Origin: Bacillus chungangensis
Lineage (GTDB): Bacteria; Bacillota; Bacilli; Bacillales; Bacillaceae_C
NCBI RefSeq assembly: GCF_030812995.1
Contig: NZ_JAUSTT010000021.1
Span: 33,023-97,022 of the forward strand
Direction: 5' to 3'
DNA: 64,000 bases
Each line of letters opens with the position of its first letter. The first letter of the stretch is position 1. Position numbers and translations under genes: made by a program. The notes beneath the pieces are model-generated. The model searched no databases. It was given only the letters and a program-made list of their open reading frames with translations, and was not told the origin of the DNA. Shown piece by piece: positions 10,793-22,107 of the stretch.

Positions 10793-10975
10793 TTATTGTT
10801 CTTTCACATTTACAAGATGAGCAACTTTGTTTACCATTCCGCGAATCGCAGGATTATCATCATGCTCAACCGTTTGGTTGATTTTTCGCAGACCTAGTGC
10901 TTTTACCGTATCTAGTTGACTTTGTGTGCGACCAATTAAGCTGCGAGTGAGGGTAATTACTAATTTGTTTGCCAT
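10793..10975 (-). CDS. rpmD: 50S ribosomal protein L30
   Basis: A 60-residue large-subunit protein. It begins [20 protein letters not shown] and contains the family core [20 protein letters not shown]. It lies between rpsE and rplO in the conserved spc order. Confidence 0.98.
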   Translation of the reverse strand: MANKLVITLTRSLIGRTQSQLDTVKALGLRKINQTVEHDDNPAIRGMVNKVAHLVNVKEQ

Positions 10976-10989
10976 TAAAAATCCCTCCC

Positions 10990-11490
10990 TTATCCTAGCA
11001 ATTCTTCTACTGATTTATTGCGTAATTTCGCTACTTCTTCAGCTCGCTTCAATTGTTTAATTCCGTCCATTGTAGCACTTACCATGTTGATCGGTGTGCT
11101 TGAACCAAGAGATTTTGAAGTAATATCACCGATTCCAGCAAGCTCAAGTACAGCACGGACAGGACCGCCAGCGATAACACCTGTACCTTCACGAACTGGT
11201 TTTAATAAAATTTGCCCTCCGCCGAAACGTCCGATCACTTCGTGTGGAATCGTAGTTCCAACTGTTGGTACTGTAATGAGATTCTTTTTCGCGTCTTCAA
11301 TTGCTTTACGAATTGCATCTGGTACTTCTTGTGCTTTACCAGTTCCGAAACCAACATGGCCATTTCTGTCGCCAACAACAACAAGCGCTGAGAATCGGAA
11401 TCGACGGCCGCCTTTTACAACCTTCGCAACACGGTTTACTGTTACAACGCGTTCTTCTAGTTCAAGTTTGTTAGGATCAATTTGATGCAT
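10990..11490 (-). CDS. rpsE: 30S ribosomal protein S5
   Basis: Small-subunit protein involved in decoding accuracy and helicase activity at mRNA entry. The start is the ATG of [20 protein letters not shown], preceded by GGAGGG; the frame is open slightly further upstream. The dsRBD-like N-terminal domain includes [20 protein letters not shown]. The spectinomycin loop region [11 protein letters not shown] looks wild type. 166 residues. Confidence 0.98.
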   Translation of the reverse strand: MHQIDPNKLELEERVVTVNRVAKVVKGGRRFRFSALVVVGDRNGHVGFGTGKAQEVPDAIRKAIEDAKKNLITVPTVGTTIPHEVIGRFGGGQILLKPVREGTGVIAGGPVRAVLELAGIGDITSKSLGSSTPINMVSATMDGIKQLKRAEEVAKLRNKSVEELLG

Positions 11491-11513
11491 GAATGTTTTC
11501 CCTCCTTTTTCCA

Positions 11514-11876
11514 TTAGAATTCTAAGCCGTTTTCACGGGCAGCTTCTGCAAGCGCCTTGACTCGGCCGTGATATAGATAGCCTCCACGATCAAATACAAC
11601 GGATTTATATCCTTTTTCAACTGCGCGCTTCGCAATCAATTCTCCAACCTTTTGAGCCGCTTCGACGTTCCCGGCGTTTTCTAACTGTACTTCTTTATCA
11701 AGAGTTGATGCACTTGCAAGTGTGACGCTTTTTTCATCGTCAATTAATTGCGCATAGATATTTTTATTTGAACGATAAACATTTAGACGAGGACGTGTTT
11801 CCGTTCCAGCTAATTTTGTACGTACACGAGCGTGTCGCTTTTTACGCACTTTATTTTTATCCAGCTTCGTAATCAC
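11514..11876 (-). CDS. rplR: 50S ribosomal protein L18
   Basis: Binds 5S rRNA together with L5. The GTG at 11876 is preferred because AAGGAG lies at the right distance upstream, whereas an earlier GTG at 11885 overlaps that site. The product is then 120 residues, the family length. Motifs: [28 protein letters not shown], and the end [20 protein letters not shown]. Confidence 0.97.
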   Translation of the reverse strand: MITKLDKNKVRKKRHARVRTKLAGTETRPRLNVYRSNKNIYAQLIDDEKSVTLASASTLDKEVQLENAGNVEAAQKVGELIAKRAVEKGYKSVVFDRGGYLYHGRVKALAEAARENGLEF

Positions 11877-11907
11877 TTCGGTCACTCCTTTCCAGCCTTA
11901 AGCAGCA

Positions 11908-12444
11908 TTATTTACCTGTTTTACCTTCTTTTCGACGTACGTATTCACCTTCGTAACGAATACCTTTACCTTTATACGGCTCAGGTGGACGAACGGCACG
12001 AATATTTGATGCTAAAGCTCCTACACGCTCTTTATTGATTCCACGAACAATAACTTTTGTGTTGGATGGAACCTCTACTTCCACGCCATCTTCCGGTTCA
12101 AATTCAACTGGATGGGAAAAGCCAACGTTTAGAACAAGCTTTTTACCTTGCTTTTGTGCACGGTAACCAACACCAATTAATTCTAGTGATTTTTCAAAGC
12201 CTTTCGATACTCCCTCAACCATATTAGCAAGCAACGCACGCGTTGTACCATGGATAGCACGGTGTTCTTTAGCATCAGATGGACGTGTAATAGTAATCAC
12301 ACTGTCTTCGATGTTAATAGCCATATCAGAGTTAAATGTTTCAGAAAGTTCTCCTTTAGGCCCTTTTACTGTCGCTTTGTTTCCTTCTAATGTAACGGTC
12401 ACACCAGATGGGATTTCAATCGGTTTTTTACCTATACGGGACAT
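11908..12444 (-). CDS. rplF: 50S ribosomal protein L6
   Basis: Large-subunit protein near the factor-binding site. The 178 residues comprise two related L6 folds. The C-terminal signature [19 protein letters not shown] and N-terminal [20 protein letters not shown] are intact. It lies between rpsH and rplR. Confidence 0.98.
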   Translation of the reverse strand: MSRIGKKPIEIPSGVTVTLEGNKATVKGPKGELSETFNSDMAINIEDSVITITRPSDAKEHRAIHGTTRALLANMVEGVSKGFEKSLELIGVGYRAQKQGKKLVLNVGFSHPVEFEPEDGVEVEVPSNTKVIVRGINKERVGALASNIRAVRPPEPYKGKGIRYEGEYVRRKEGKTGK

Positions 12445-12474
12445 GCCTGTACACCTCCATTCAAATCAAAAAAA

Positions 12475-12873
12475 TTACCAAACGTATGCTAATACTTCTC
12501 CGCCCACTTGCTTCGCGCGAGCTTGTTTGTCAGATAAGACGCCTTGAGAAGTTGAAACGATCGCGATTCCAAGACCATTTAGTACTTTAGGCACTTCATT
12601 GGCCTTTGCATACACGCGTAAACCAGGTTTACTGATACGTTTTAATCCTGTTATTACACGCTCATTGTTCGCTCCGTATTTTAAGAAGATACGGATGATA
12701 CCTTGTTTACTATCTTCAACGTATTCGACATCATGGACGAAGCCCTCTTGTTTCAGGATTTCCGCAATGTCTCTTTTGATTTTAGAAGCTGGAACTTCTA
12801 ATCTCTCATGGCGGACCATGTTAGCATTTCGAATACGAGTAAGCAAATCTGCAATTGGATCTGTCATTACCAT
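12475..12873 (-). CDS. rpsH: 30S ribosomal protein S8
   Basis: Binds 16S rRNA helix 21 and is a central-domain assembly protein. The 132-residue product starts [20 protein letters not shown] and ends [20 protein letters not shown], full length. GGAGG precedes the start. Confidence 0.98.
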   Translation of the reverse strand: MVMTDPIADLLTRIRNANMVRHERLEVPASKIKRDIAEILKQEGFVHDVEYVEDSKQGIIRIFLKYGANNERVITGLKRISKPGLRVYAKANEVPKVLNGLGIAIVSTSQGVLSDKQARAKQVGGEVLAYVW

Positions 12874-12902
12874 AATATTAACCTCCTTCCCAAATTCGGG
12901 TT

Positions 12903-13112
<210 letters not shown>

Positions 13113-13652
13113 TTACTTTTGGAATGGCATTCCGAGTTGTGCTAGTAATTCTCGTGATTCTTCATCCGTTTTTGCAGTAGTAACAATTACAATATCCATA
13201 CCGCGGACTTTATTGACTTTGTCGTAATCAATTTCAGGGAAGATCAATTGCTCTTTAATTCCTAATGTGTAGTTTCCACGGCCATCGAATGCTTTCTTAG
13301 ATATCCCGCGAAAATCACGAACACGAGGAAGAGATACTGAAATTAATTTGTCAAGAAACTCATACATCCGCTCTCCACGAAGTGTTACTTTTGCTCCGAT
13401 TGGCATTCCTTCACGAAGTCGGAAACCTGCGATGGAGTTCTTTGCTCTTGTAACGACTGGTTTTTGACCTGTAATGAGTGTAAGTTCTTCAACCGCATTG
13501 TCTAATACTTTTGCATTTTGAACTGCGTCGCCAACACCCATATTGATTACAATTTTTTCTACTTTAGGCACTTCCATGACTGATTTATAGTTAAACTTCT
13601 TTACTAAGGCAGGAGTGATTTCTTTATTAAATCTTTCCTTAAGGCGGTTCAT
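13113..13652 (-). CDS. rplE: 50S ribosomal protein L5
   Basis: Binds 5S rRNA and contacts the 30S head. The 179 residues start [20 protein letters not shown] and contain [18 protein letters not shown] and [20 protein letters not shown]. It follows rplX with a GGAGGT site. Confidence 0.98.
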   Translation of the reverse strand: MNRLKERFNKEITPALVKKFNYKSVMEVPKVEKIVINMGVGDAVQNAKVLDNAVEELTLITGQKPVVTRAKNSIAGFRLREGMPIGAKVTLRGERMYEFLDKLISVSLPRVRDFRGISKKAFDGRGNYTLGIKEQLIFPEIDYDKVNKVRGMDIVIVTTAKTDEESRELLAQLGMPFQK

Positions 13653-13677
13653 GTCGTGTACCTCCCTTCACTAGAGA

Positions 13678-13989
13678 CTATTTATCTAACACTTCACCTG
13701 ATTTTTTTGCTACACGTACTTTTTTACCGTCTATTACTTTATAGCCTACTCGCGTCGGCTCATTTGTTTTTGGATCTAACAGCATGACATTAGAGCTATG
13801 AATTGCTGCTTCTTGGTTGATGATGCCACCTTGCGGATTATCTTGTGAGGGTTTTGCATGTTTTTTGACGATATTAACCCCTTCAACAAGCACACGGTCT
13901 TTTTTTGGAAATGATGCCAGTACTACACCTGTTTTCCCTTTATCTTTACCCGTGATTACCTTTACTTTGTCACCTTTTTTTACATACAT
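13678..13989 (-). CDS. rplX: 50S ribosomal protein L24
   Basis: Assembly initiator protein with a KOW motif ([20 protein letters not shown]). The ATG at 13989, with GGAGGTG upstream, gives the usual 103 residues. An in-frame codon four residues earlier is less likely. Confidence 0.97.
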   Translation of the reverse strand: MYVKKGDKVKVITGKDKGKTGVVLASFPKKDRVLVEGVNIVKKHAKPSQDNPQGGIINQEAAIHSSNVMLLDPKTNEPTRVGYKVIDGKKVRVAKKSGEVLDK

Positions 13990-14035
13990 TGAGAGTCGCA
14001 CCTCCTTGCTTGCATCAAATCAATCATATCTATCA

Positions 14036-14082
14036 TGATATCTAGGCTTGTGATCCCCACTCCTTATGTATGTGGGATATCA
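14036..14082 (-). other. Hairpin in the rplN-rplX spacer
   Basis: The spacer between rplN and rplX is 143 bp, longer than most in this operon. It contains nested inverted repeats: TGATATC pairs with GATATCA, and inside it GTGGGAT pairs with ATCCcCAC around an 11-nt loop. No T-run follows on the minus strand, so it is not an obvious terminator. It may be a processing or regulatory structure. Confidence 0.4.
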
Positions 14083-14132
14083 ATCAGGCGTCCGATAATT
14101 CCATCTGATTCCTCGATCTTCATAAACGTTTC

Positions 14133-14540
<408 letters not shown>

Positions 14541-14543
14541 TCA

Positions 14544-14807
14544 TTAAATAATAACAGCTTTTTCTATTACTTCCATTAAACGAAAGCGCTTTGTAGCAGA
14601 TAATGGACGTGTTTCCATAATACGAACTACATCACCAATTTTGGCTTCATTATGCTCATCATGCGCTTTGAATTTTTTTGAGTATTTCACACGTTTTCCG
14701 TAAAGTGAATGTTTTTTGTAGGTTTCTACCATGACTGTTACAGTTTTATCCATTTTATCAGATACAACTCGACCAGTATAAACCTTACGCTGGTTGCGTT
14801 CACTCAT
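14544..14807 (-). CDS. rpsQ: 30S ribosomal protein S17
   Basis: OB-fold small-subunit protein binding 16S 5' domain. The 87 residues include [19 protein letters not shown] and [20 protein letters not shown]. It lies between rpmC and rplN. Confidence 0.98.
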   Translation of the reverse strand: MSERNQRKVYTGRVVSDKMDKTVTVMVETYKKHSLYGKRVKYSKKFKAHDEHNEAKIGDVVRIMETRPLSATKRFRLMEVIEKAVII

Positions 14808-14831
14808 TTTCGCAACCCTCCTCTCTTGTTA

Positions 14832-15032
14832 TCAGTTGTTAACCTCAAGCTCTCTTTCCCGAACCACCGTTTTTAAACGGGCGATTGCTTTACGGACCTC
14901 ACGAATGCGAGCTGTATTTTCAAGTTGCCCTGTAGCTAATTGAAAGCGTAAGTTAAAAAGCTCTTCTTTTAGGGATTTTTCTTTTTGTGCAATTTCGGCA
15001 GTGGTTAGATCACGAATCTCTTTAGCTTTCAT
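14832..15032 (-). CDS. rpmC: 50S ribosomal protein L29
   Basis: Two-helix protein beside the exit tunnel. The ATG of [20 protein letters not shown] gives 66 residues. The gene start lies inside the end of rplP (11-bp overlap), a coupling typical of this operon. Confidence 0.97.
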   Translation of the reverse strand: MKAKEIRDLTTAEIAQKEKSLKEELFNLRFQLATGQLENTARIREVRKAIARLKTVVRERELEVNN

Positions 15033-15456
15033 TTGGTTCACCACCAATTTCTTCTCGTTTTACGAACTTACATTTAATAGGAAGCTTATGAGCAGCTAGA
15101 CGCAGCGCTTCACGAGCAACTTCTTCAGGAACACCAGCAATTTCGAACATAATCTTACCTGGTTTTACTACTGCTACCCATCCTTCTGGCGCCCCTTTAC
15201 CGGAACCCATCCGTACTTCTAATGGTTTAGCGGTATAAGGCTTATGAGGAAAAATCTTAATCCATACTTTACCGCCACGTTTCATATAACGAGTCATCGC
15301 AATACGAGCAGCTTCTATTTGACGGTTTGTAATCCAAGCTGATTCTACTGCTTGTAAACCGTATTCGCCAAATGCAACTTCAGTACCGCCTTTTGCACGG
15401 CCACGCATTTTGCCGCGGTGTTCACGACGATATTTTGTGCGCTTAGGTAATAACAT
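15022..15456 (-). CDS. rplP: 50S ribosomal protein L16
   Basis: Large-subunit protein at the A-site tRNA elbow. The 144 residues contain [20 protein letters not shown], the hydroxylation-region motif [19 protein letters not shown], and the C-terminal [17 protein letters not shown]. It starts 2 bp after rpsC. Confidence 0.98.
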   Translation of the reverse strand: MLLPKRTKYRREHRGKMRGRAKGGTEVAFGEYGLQAVESAWITNRQIEAARIAMTRYMKRGGKVWIKIFPHKPYTAKPLEVRMGSGKGAPEGWVAVVKPGKIMFEIAGVPEEVAREALRLAAHKLPIKCKFVKREEIGGEPNES

Positions 15457-15458
15457 GA

Positions 15459-16115
15459 TTATTTTCCTCCTTCCTCAGACTTTTTCTTTGTAGGAAGTAT
15501 TTCTCCACGGTAGATCCATACTTTTACGCCCAGTTTTCCGTAAGTAGTGTCTGCTTCAGCATGTGCATAATCGATATCAGCACGAAGCGTGTGCAATGGT
15601 ACAGTTCCTTCACTATAGTGTTCTGAACGAGCAATATCTGCTCCGCCTAAACGACCGGATACCATTGTTTTAATTCCTTTTGCTCCCGCACGCATTGTAC
15701 GTTGAATTGCTTGTTTTTGAGCACGACGGAATGAGACGCGGTTTTCTAATTGGCGAGCGATGTTTTCAGCAACTAGCTTAGCATCTAAATCGGCTTTTTT
15801 AATTTCTACAATATTAATGTGCACACGTTTGCCAGTAAGATCATTTAGTGCTTTACGGAGCGCTTCAACCTCCGTTCCACCTTTACCAATAACCATACCT
15901 GGTTTTGCTGTGTGAACAGTAATATTGATTCGTTTTGCAGCTCTTTCGATTTCTACACGAGATACGGATGCATCTGCCAAGCGCTTAGCAATGAATTCAC
16001 GTACTCGAAGGTCTTCATGTAAAAGGTCCGCGTAATCTTTTCCTGCATACCACTTCGATTCCCAATCACGAATGATACCGATGCGCAAACCAATCGGATG
16101 TACTTTTTGTCCCAC
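15459..16115 (-). CDS. rpsC: 30S ribosomal protein S3
   Basis: mRNA entry-site protein. The KH domain carries the GxxG loop in [18 protein letters not shown], and the C-terminal domain has [15 protein letters not shown] [20 protein letters not shown]. 218 residues, full length. It lies 3 bp downstream of rplV. Confidence 0.98.
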   Translation of the reverse strand: MGQKVHPIGLRIGIIRDWESKWYAGKDYADLLHEDLRVREFIAKRLADASVSRVEIERAAKRINITVHTAKPGMVIGKGGTEVEALRKALNDLTGKRVHINIVEIKKADLDAKLVAENIARQLENRVSFRRAQKQAIQRTMRAGAKGIKTMVSGRLGGADIARSEHYSEGTVPLHTLRADIDYAHAEADTTYGKLGVKVWIYRGEILPTKKKSEEGGK

Positions 16116-16118
16116 GAA

Positions 16119-16460
16119 CTATCCCTCCTTCTTTTCGGATACCACAATTGTAATGTGGCTTGTGCGTTTATTTATTTTGCTTGCGCGTCCCATCGCACGA
16201 GGGCGGAAGCGTTTCAATGTTGGACCTTCATCGACGTATGCTTCAGAAACCAACAGTTCATTTGCATCTAAATCATAGTTATGCTCTGCATTCGCAACAG
16301 CAGAGTTTAATACTTTTTCAATAATTGGAGAAGCAGCTTTAGGCGTATGCTTTAAAATCGCAACTGCTTCACCGATTTGCTTTCCTCGAATTAAGTCTAC
16401 GACCAAACGTGCTTTTCGAGGCGCAATTCGAACTGTTCTTGCAACAGCTTTAGCTTGCAT
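16119..16460 (-). CDS. rplV: 50S ribosomal protein L22
   Basis: Lines the peptide exit tunnel. The 113 residues contain the globular domain ([19 protein letters not shown]) and the extended beta-hairpin ([19 protein letters not shown]) that carries macrolide-resistance positions. No deletion is visible in the hairpin. Confidence 0.98.
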   Translation of the reverse strand: MQAKAVARTVRIAPRKARLVVDLIRGKQIGEAVAILKHTPKAASPIIEKVLNSAVANAEHNYDLDANELLVSEAYVDEGPTLKRFRPRAMGRASKINKRTSHITIVVSEKKEG

Positions 16461-16478
16461 TAGGATGCCCTCCTCTCA

Positions 16479-16757
16479 TTACCGTTTTGTTTTCTTATCG
16501 TCGCCAGCGTGTCCGCGATAGGCGCGAGTTGGTGCGAATTCACCTAGCTTATGGCCTACCATATCTTCAGAGATATAAACAGGTACGTGTTTGCGACCGT
16601 CGTAAACTGCGATCGTGTGGCCAATAAATGCTGGGAAAATCGTTGAACGGCGTGACCAAGTTTTTACTACTTGTTTCTTGTCCGTTTCATTTAGGTTGTC
16701 AATCTTTTTCATTAAATGCTCATCTACAAAAGGTCCCTTTTTTAAGCTACGACCCAT
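16479..16757 (-). CDS. rpsS: 30S ribosomal protein S19
   Basis: Head protein that pairs with S13. The 92 residues start [20 protein letters not shown] and include [20 protein letters not shown] and [14 protein letters not shown]. It lies between rplB and rplV. Confidence 0.98.
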   Translation of the reverse strand: MGRSLKKGPFVDEHLMKKIDNLNETDKKQVVKTWSRRSTIFPAFIGHTIAVYDGRKHVPVYISEDMVGHKLGEFAPTRAYRGHAGDDKKTKR

Positions 16758-16817
16758 GGTTGAACCTCCCTTCGTGATTGCCCTACGGTCCTTCGATGGA
16801 ACCGTAGCCCAATCCCG

Positions 16818-17648
16818 TTATTTTTTGCGACGACGTACAATAAATTTATCAGATTTGTTCGTTTTCTTACGTGTCTTATATCCAAGCGTCGGTTTACCCC
16901 AAGGGCTAACTGGAGATTTACGGCCAATTGGTGTACGGCCTTCCCCACCACCATGCGGGTGATCATTCGGGTTCATAACAGATCCACGAACAGTAGGACG
17001 CTTGCCTAACCAACGAGAACGTCCAGCTTTACCGATGTTGATTAGTTCGTGCTGTTCATTGCCTACTTGGCCAACTGTTGCACGGCAAGTTGCTAGAATC
17101 ATTCTAACTTCACCAGAAGCTAAGCGTACGAGCACGTATTTTCCTTCTTTACCAAGCACTTGTGCAGAAACTCCAGCAGAGCGTACAAGCTGGCCGCCTT
17201 TTCCTGGTTTTAACTCGATATTATGAATAAAAGTACCAACAGGTATATTAGCTAAAGGAAGTGCATTTCCTACTTTAATGTCCGCATCAGGTCCAGAGAA
17301 AATGTCCATTCCTACTTTTAAGTTTTTTGGAGCTAAAATATAACGTTTTTCTCCATCATGATAATGGATTAAAGCGATATTTGCAGAGCGGTTCGGATCA
17401 TACTCGATTGTAGCAACGCGCCCTGGTATACCATCTTTGTTGCGTCTAAAATCAATAACACGGTATTGGCGTTTATGGCCACCGCCGTGATGACGAACTG
17501 TTAACTTACCTTGGTTGTTGCGGCCTGCCTTCTTTTTCAATGGTGCTAGTAAAGATTTTTCCGGCTTATTTGTAGTGATTTCTGCGAAATCTGAAACTGT
17601 CATGCCGCGACGTCCGTTAGAGGTAGGTTTATACTTTTTGATCGCCAT
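16818..17648 (-). CDS. rplB: 50S ribosomal protein L2
   Basis: Large-subunit protein needed for subunit association and the peptidyl-transferase region. The 276 residues carry the signature [18 protein letters not shown] with the conserved His near residue 230, and [18 protein letters not shown] in the N-terminal half. Confidence 0.98.
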   Translation of the reverse strand: MAIKKYKPTSNGRRGMTVSDFAEITTNKPEKSLLAPLKKKAGRNNQGKLTVRHHGGGHKRQYRVIDFRRNKDGIPGRVATIEYDPNRSANIALIHYHDGEKRYILAPKNLKVGMDIFSGPDADIKVGNALPLANIPVGTFIHNIELKPGKGGQLVRSAGVSAQVLGKEGKYVLVRLASGEVRMILATCRATVGQVGNEQHELINIGKAGRSRWLGKRPTVRGSVMNPNDHPHGGGEGRTPIGRKSPVSPWGKPTLGYKTRKKTNKSDKFIVRRRKK

Positions 17649-17683
17649 TTTTTTCCCTCCTCTTCTCCATTCAAATTAGTTTA

Positions 17684-17968
17684 TTAAACTTCAAATAATT
17701 CGATTTCGTTGCTTCCTTCTTTTAATGTAACAATCGCTTTGCGGCGTTTGTTCGTATAGCCTGCATAACGACCCATACGTTTAAGTTTTCCTTTGTAATT
17801 TAAGATGTTTACTTTGTCGACAGAAACATCAAAAATTTCTTCTACTGCTTTTTTCACTTGAGTTTTAGTTGCTTTTACATCTACTTCAAATGTATATTTC
17901 TTATCAGCCATTAGGTCTGTAGAACGTTCAGTAATTACTGGGCGCTTAATGATGTCGCGTGCATCCAT
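17684..17968 (-). CDS. rplW: 50S ribosomal protein L23
   Basis: Exit-tunnel protein that docks trigger factor and SRP. The 94 residues include [17 protein letters not shown] and [18 protein letters not shown]. The start overlaps the stop of rplD by one base. Confidence 0.98.
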   Translation of the reverse strand: MDARDIIKRPVITERSTDLMADKKYTFEVDVKATKTQVKKAVEEIFDVSVDKVNILNYKGKLKRMGRYAGYTNKRRKAIVTLKEGSNEIELFEV

Positions 17969-18591
17969 TAGTCAAGCACCTCCTCTACTTTTTCAACAGC
18001 TGCTTTAGTCATGATGAGCTTTTCATGGGCAATGACATCTAGGACATTGACACCAGCTGCTGAAACGACTGTAATTCCAGGAATATTCCTTGCAGAAAGT
18101 GCAATATTGTCATCGATTGCCTCAGTTACAATTAAAGCTTTTTTATCTACAGAAAGATTTTTTAAGACGTTTACCATTTCCTTCGTCTTTGGTGCATCTA
18201 GTGTTAGAGCATCTAGGACAATGATGTTCTCTTCCAAAACTTTAGTAGATAATGCAGATTTGATTGCTAAGCGGCGCACTTTTTTCGGCAGCTTGTAGCT
18301 ATAGCTGCGTGGAACAGGGCCAAAAACAGTACCGCCACCACGCCATTGCGGAGATCTGATTGATCCTTGACGTGCTCGGCCTGTGCCTTTTTGTCTCCAA
18401 GGCTTGCGTCCTCCGCCGCTAACTTCTGAGCGGTTTTTTACTTTATGGCTTCCTTGGCGCAAAGAAGCTCTTTGCATCACGATTGCTTCAAACAAAATAT
18501 GATTGTTCGGTTCAATTCCAAAGATAGTATCTTTCAGGTCGATTTCGCCAACCTTAGAACCACTTTGATTATATAAGGATACGTTAGGCAT
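17968..18591 (-). CDS. rplD: 50S ribosomal protein L4
   Basis: Exit-tunnel constriction protein. The 207 residues contain the extended loop ([20 protein letters not shown]), where macrolide resistance changes occur; it reads as wild type. The C-terminal Rossmann-like domain follows. Confidence 0.98.
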   Translation of the reverse strand: MPNVSLYNQSGSKVGEIDLKDTIFGIEPNNHILFEAIVMQRASLRQGSHKVKNRSEVSGGGRKPWRQKGTGRARQGSIRSPQWRGGGTVFGPVPRSYSYKLPKKVRRLAIKSALSTKVLEENIIVLDALTLDAPKTKEMVNVLKNLSVDKKALIVTEAIDDNIALSARNIPGITVVSAAGVNVLDVIAHEKLIMTKAAVEKVEEVLD

Positions 18592-18620
18592 TCCTATTTC
18601 CTCCTTTCCTAAGGTGCTTG

Positions 18621-19250
18621 TTAATTCGCTTTAATCGCACTTTTTATTTGAATCATTGTTTTTTTCGGTCCAGGAATATTTCCTTTCACTAATAGAAGAT
18701 TGCGCTCACTATCTACCTTCACAACTTCTAGGTTTTGGATCGTGATTCTTTCGCCGCCCATCCGTCCAGGCAATGGCTTTCCTTTAAATACACGTGCTGG
18801 ATCAACTGGTCCCATAGAACCTGATCCGCGGTGATAACGTGACCCGTGGGACATTGGCCCGCGTGAATATCCGTGGCGTTTGATGGAGCCTTGAAATCCT
18901 TTCCCTTTAGATGTTCCGGTTACGTCAACCTTCTCACCTTCAGTGAAAATGTCTACTTTAACTTCTTGGCCAACCTCATACTCTTCTACGTTTACACCGG
19001 AAAATTCACGGATGAAGCGCTTAGGAGCGGTATTGGCTTTCTTAACATGACCCATTGCTGGTTTATTCGCAAGCTTTTCACGTTTGTCCTCAAAACCTAA
19101 TTGGATAGCGTTATAACCATCACTTTCCATTGTTTTCTTTTGCAGAACAACGTTTGGTGCTGCTTCAATCACTGTTACAGGAATAAGCTCACCATTTTCA
19201 GTAAACACTTGCGTCATACCGATTTTTCTTCCTAAGATTCCTTTGGTCAT
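18621..19250 (-). CDS. rplC: 50S ribosomal protein L3
   Basis: Early assembly protein close to the peptidyl-transferase centre. The 209 residues begin [20 protein letters not shown] and contain [20 protein letters not shown] and [14 protein letters not shown], where linezolid/pleuromutilin-related changes map. It is preceded by GGAGGTG. Confidence 0.98.
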   Translation of the reverse strand: MTKGILGRKIGMTQVFTENGELIPVTVIEAAPNVVLQKKTMESDGYNAIQLGFEDKREKLANKPAMGHVKKANTAPKRFIREFSGVNVEEYEVGQEVKVDIFTEGEKVDVTGTSKGKGFQGSIKRHGYSRGPMSHGSRYHRGSGSMGPVDPARVFKGKPLPGRMGGERITIQNLEVVKVDSERNLLLVKGNIPGPKKTMIQIKSAIKAN

Positions 19251-19289
19251 GCGTCACACCTCCTATAATATATGGTTTATTTTCATTCA

Positions 19290-19619
<330 letters not shown>

Positions 19620-19645
19620 CTATTTTTTAAAAATAGACATACTCC

Positions 19646-19705
19646 ATGGAAATTTCCCACACACTCGCCATGGCAAAGCGGCCGGGTGTGTCAGCAACCT
19701 TCCAT
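19646..19705 (-). promoter_or_regulatory. Leader hairpin of the S10 operon
   Basis: In the rpsJ 5' leader the minus strand can fold a two-tier hairpin. ATGGAA (19705-19700) pairs with TTCCAT, and inside it ACACAC pairs with GTGTGT around a GC-rich loop (CCGGCCGCTTTGCCATGGCGA). A further A/T palindrome (TATTTTTTAAAAATA, 19621-19635) lies just before the ribosome site. It is a candidate regulatory or processing structure; no known consensus was recognised. Confidence 0.5.
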
Positions 19706-19779
19706 TTCATTGCAGTCAAAGTGTATCATCTTTTCATACAAACCAAAGGCTCATGTACAGACTGATAAACACCTTTTCT

Positions 19780-19808
19780 ATTATACAGACATTCATACCC
19801 CATTTCAA
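19780..19808 (-). promoter_or_regulatory. Sigma-A promoter of the S10 operon
   Basis: Minus-strand -35 TTGAAA (19808-19803), 17-nt spacer, consensus -10 TATAAT (19785-19780). Transcription would start near 19773, giving a leader of about 175 nt before rpsJ. Confidence 0.8.
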
Positions 19809-19820
19809 GTGCTATTTACT

Positions 19821-20225
19821 TAGATATATAAAAAAAATAGTGGATCTACATTTATAATCTTTTTTAAAACCTTGACAGATGGAATACTTCCCTTTCAATT
19901 ATAAAAAAACAAGTCCCAGAAAAAAATTTAACCGATGTTTCTGCTTTATATGAAAATTCAATGAAAACTGATGAATACAGTGTTTTAATCTATTGCTATT
20001 TGCTTCATTTATTTTTAATTACTAAAAGGTACTTGATAAGTTTTCAGAATGATGCTATTTTTAACATTATCCATTTGAAGTTTATACTTCTCTTATTTTT
20101 TAATGAAGCTGAGCCTTCATTATATTTCTTTAAAACAATTACACTACACGTAAATGAAAGTAATCATAAGATGTTTTTATTAGTGTTATGTACGCTTGCA
20201 CTAGGAAAGAGCGGATTGCATTGAA
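19821..20225. other. AT-rich divergent intergenic region
   Basis: About 400 bp between the S10 promoter and the plus-strand regulator gene. It is AT-rich with no convincing reading frame, repeat or RNA gene. A possible plus-strand promoter just before the regulator (TTGCAT, 18-nt spacer, TATACA ending near 20246) is only tentative. Confidence 0.5.
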
Positions 20226-20261
20226 TTGTTAGAACATTCTATACAAAGAAAGGTGTTTCGT

Positions 20262-21107
20262 ATGACAACAATAGAAAAGGCGATTAAAGAGCACTTTTTT
20301 CAGCTTTCAAAAGGTCAACAAAAGGTAGCCAAGTTGTTGTTGGATGCACCGCACACATTTGCAATTAAATCAGCAGAAGAAATAGGCAAAGAAGTTGGTG
20401 TTAGTGAAACAACAGTAATTCGTTTATGTTACGCATTGAATTTCAAAGGTTTTTCGGCATTGCAGAAAGTGCTGCGCGAAGTATTGCTGCAAAAAAGCAG
20501 TCTCGATAACTATCATACGGCAAAACTTGAGCTTGCCAATGAGCCGAACTTCTTTGCCAGTGTCATGGGACGGGATGCGCTCTATATAAAAAAAGCAATC
20601 AATCAGATTAACGAACAAGACTTTCAAAAAACAGTCGACATCCTCGTTCAAGCCGAGAAAGTGTATATTTGTGGACTTGGTTCTTCTTTTGCCGCAGCAC
20701 AATGGTTTGCTTTTTCTTTAAATCTAATTCGGGAAGATGTCCGTTTGTTTCATTCTCATACAGATGATATTTTAACGACTGTTCAACAGCTAAATGACAA
20801 AACTGCTTTTGTTGCAATCTCTTTTCATCGTTACTTACGAGAGACAGTGCAGATGGCAGAACTTGCAAAAGACCAGAAGGCTTTTGTTTGTGGAATTACA
20901 GATTCATCCGTTGCTCCGATTAGCCGCTATACGGATGCCTTACTAACTGTTTCTCCAACTATTACATCTACACTTGATGCTGTACCAGCTTTGTTTTCTT
21001 TGCTAAATGCCTTAATTGCAGGCGTCTCCGTACAGGATAAAGAACGTGTGAAAAAAAGAAAAGAACAATATGAGGCGATTCATTTGCAACATTTATTTAT
21101 TCAATAA
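20262..21107 (+). CDS. RpiR/MurR-family transcriptional regulator
   Basis: Predicted sugar-phosphate-responsive regulator with an N-terminal HTH_6 domain (residues 1-77; SAEEIGKEVGVSETTVIRLC is the recognition helix region). The C-terminal SIS domain (about 110-250) includes VYICGLGSSFAAAQWFAFSL. I choose the ATG at 20262, preceded by AAAGG; an upstream TTG at 20226 would add 12 residues. It is the first gene of a plus-strand block of four and is a natural candidate to control it. The ligand cannot be told from sequence. 281 residues. Confidence 0.85.
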   Translation: MTTIEKAIKEHFFQLSKGQQKVAKLLLDAPHTFAIKSAEEIGKEVGVSETTVIRLCYALNFKGFSALQKVLREVLLQKSSLDNYHTAKLELANEPNFFASVMGRDALYIKKAINQINEQDFQKTVDILVQAEKVYICGLGSSFAAAQWFAFSLNLIREDVRLFHSHTDDILTTVQQLNDKTAFVAISFHRYLRETVQMAELAKDQKAFVCGITDSSVAPISRYTDALLTVSPTITSTLDAVPALFSLLNALIAGVSVQDKERVKKRKEQYEAIHLQHLFIQ

Positions 21108-21228
21108 CGTGATACTTCTATTAATGAAGTTACTCGCTTAAACGAGCTTCTATCATCTAGACACAACAGCGCTATTTTACTGGATACAAAACTTTAGTAA
21201 AAGCAAAGCAGAAGGGAGCAACTAAGAA

Positions 21229-22050
21229 ATGGAGAAACTAATAGAAATTCGTAAAATATCATCCATTGAAGAATTGACAGCTGTACAAACACTTGATCAA
21301 ACCATTTGGAAAACAGAGGCGATTCCTGTTCATCAAACATTAACAGTAGTCCAAAATGGAGGACTGATGATCGGTGCTTTTGACAACGGACGATTAGTCG
21401 GTTTTAGCTATAGCTTTCCAGGTTTAACAAAAGGAAAAGTATATCTATGTTCACATATGCTTGGCATCCATCCTGACTATCGAGGTCAAGGTATCGGGGT
21501 CATGTTAAAAAAAGCACAAAAAAATGAAGCAAAAGAAATAGGCTATACATTGATGACATGGACTTACGATCCATTAGAAAGCGTTAATGCGTTTTTAAAT
21601 TTATCTAAGCTAAAAGGAGTCGCAAATACGTATATTGAAAATTGCTATGGCGAAATGAATGATGGCTTAAATGATGGATTGCCTACTGACCGCTTGAAAG
21701 TACAGTGGCATATTCAACAACAGCCAACTATTCGCATTTGCACAGAAGCGAATCAAGAGACATATAAATCGATTGCTAATTGGAAGATAAATCATGACGG
21801 CCTTCCTGTCATTAATCGTTCTGATTTAACGACCGTGAAAAAGGAGCACACGATTCTTGTACCAATTCCAAAAGCATTTCAATGCTTAAAGCAAACTGAT
21901 TTCCAGTTAGCGCTTGATTGGCGTCTTCAAACAAGGGAATTTTTTCAGACAGCCTTTCAAGCAAAATTTACCGCAGTACATGTCTTAAAAACGGAAGATC
22001 CTGTTTACTATTATGTATTAACAAAACAAATTGAGCTGCCAGCTCTATAG
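21229..22050 (+). CDS. GNAT acyltransferase, probable N-succinyl/N-acyl amino acid transferase
   Basis: GNAT-fold enzyme with the acyl-CoA pyrophosphate-binding motif RGQGIG at residues 85-90 (LGIHPDYRGQGIGVMLKKAQ) and a C-terminal extension of about 130 residues. This size class (COG3375-like) is found next to NSAR/OSBS genes in Bacillaceae. In Geobacillus the neighbour is described as a D-amino acid N-succinyltransferase feeding the racemase. Here it lies 57 bp upstream of the racemase gene, so the same role is inferred. The acyl donor is not shown by sequence. Confidence 0.8.
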   Translation: MEKLIEIRKISSIEELTAVQTLDQTIWKTEAIPVHQTLTVVQNGGLMIGAFDNGRLVGFSYSFPGLTKGKVYLCSHMLGIHPDYRGQGIGVMLKKAQKNEAKEIGYTLMTWTYDPLESVNAFLNLSKLKGVANTYIENCYGEMNDGLNDGLPTDRLKVQWHIQQQPTIRICTEANQETYKSIANWKINHDGLPVINRSDLTTVKKEHTILVPIPKAFQCLKQTDFQLALDWRLQTREFFQTAFQAKFTAVHVLKTEDPVYYYVLTKQIELPAL

Positions 22051-22107
22051 AAAATTAGAAGATTAACCATTTAAATATGAAAAAAGAAACAGAAAGCAGG
22101 AATGAAC

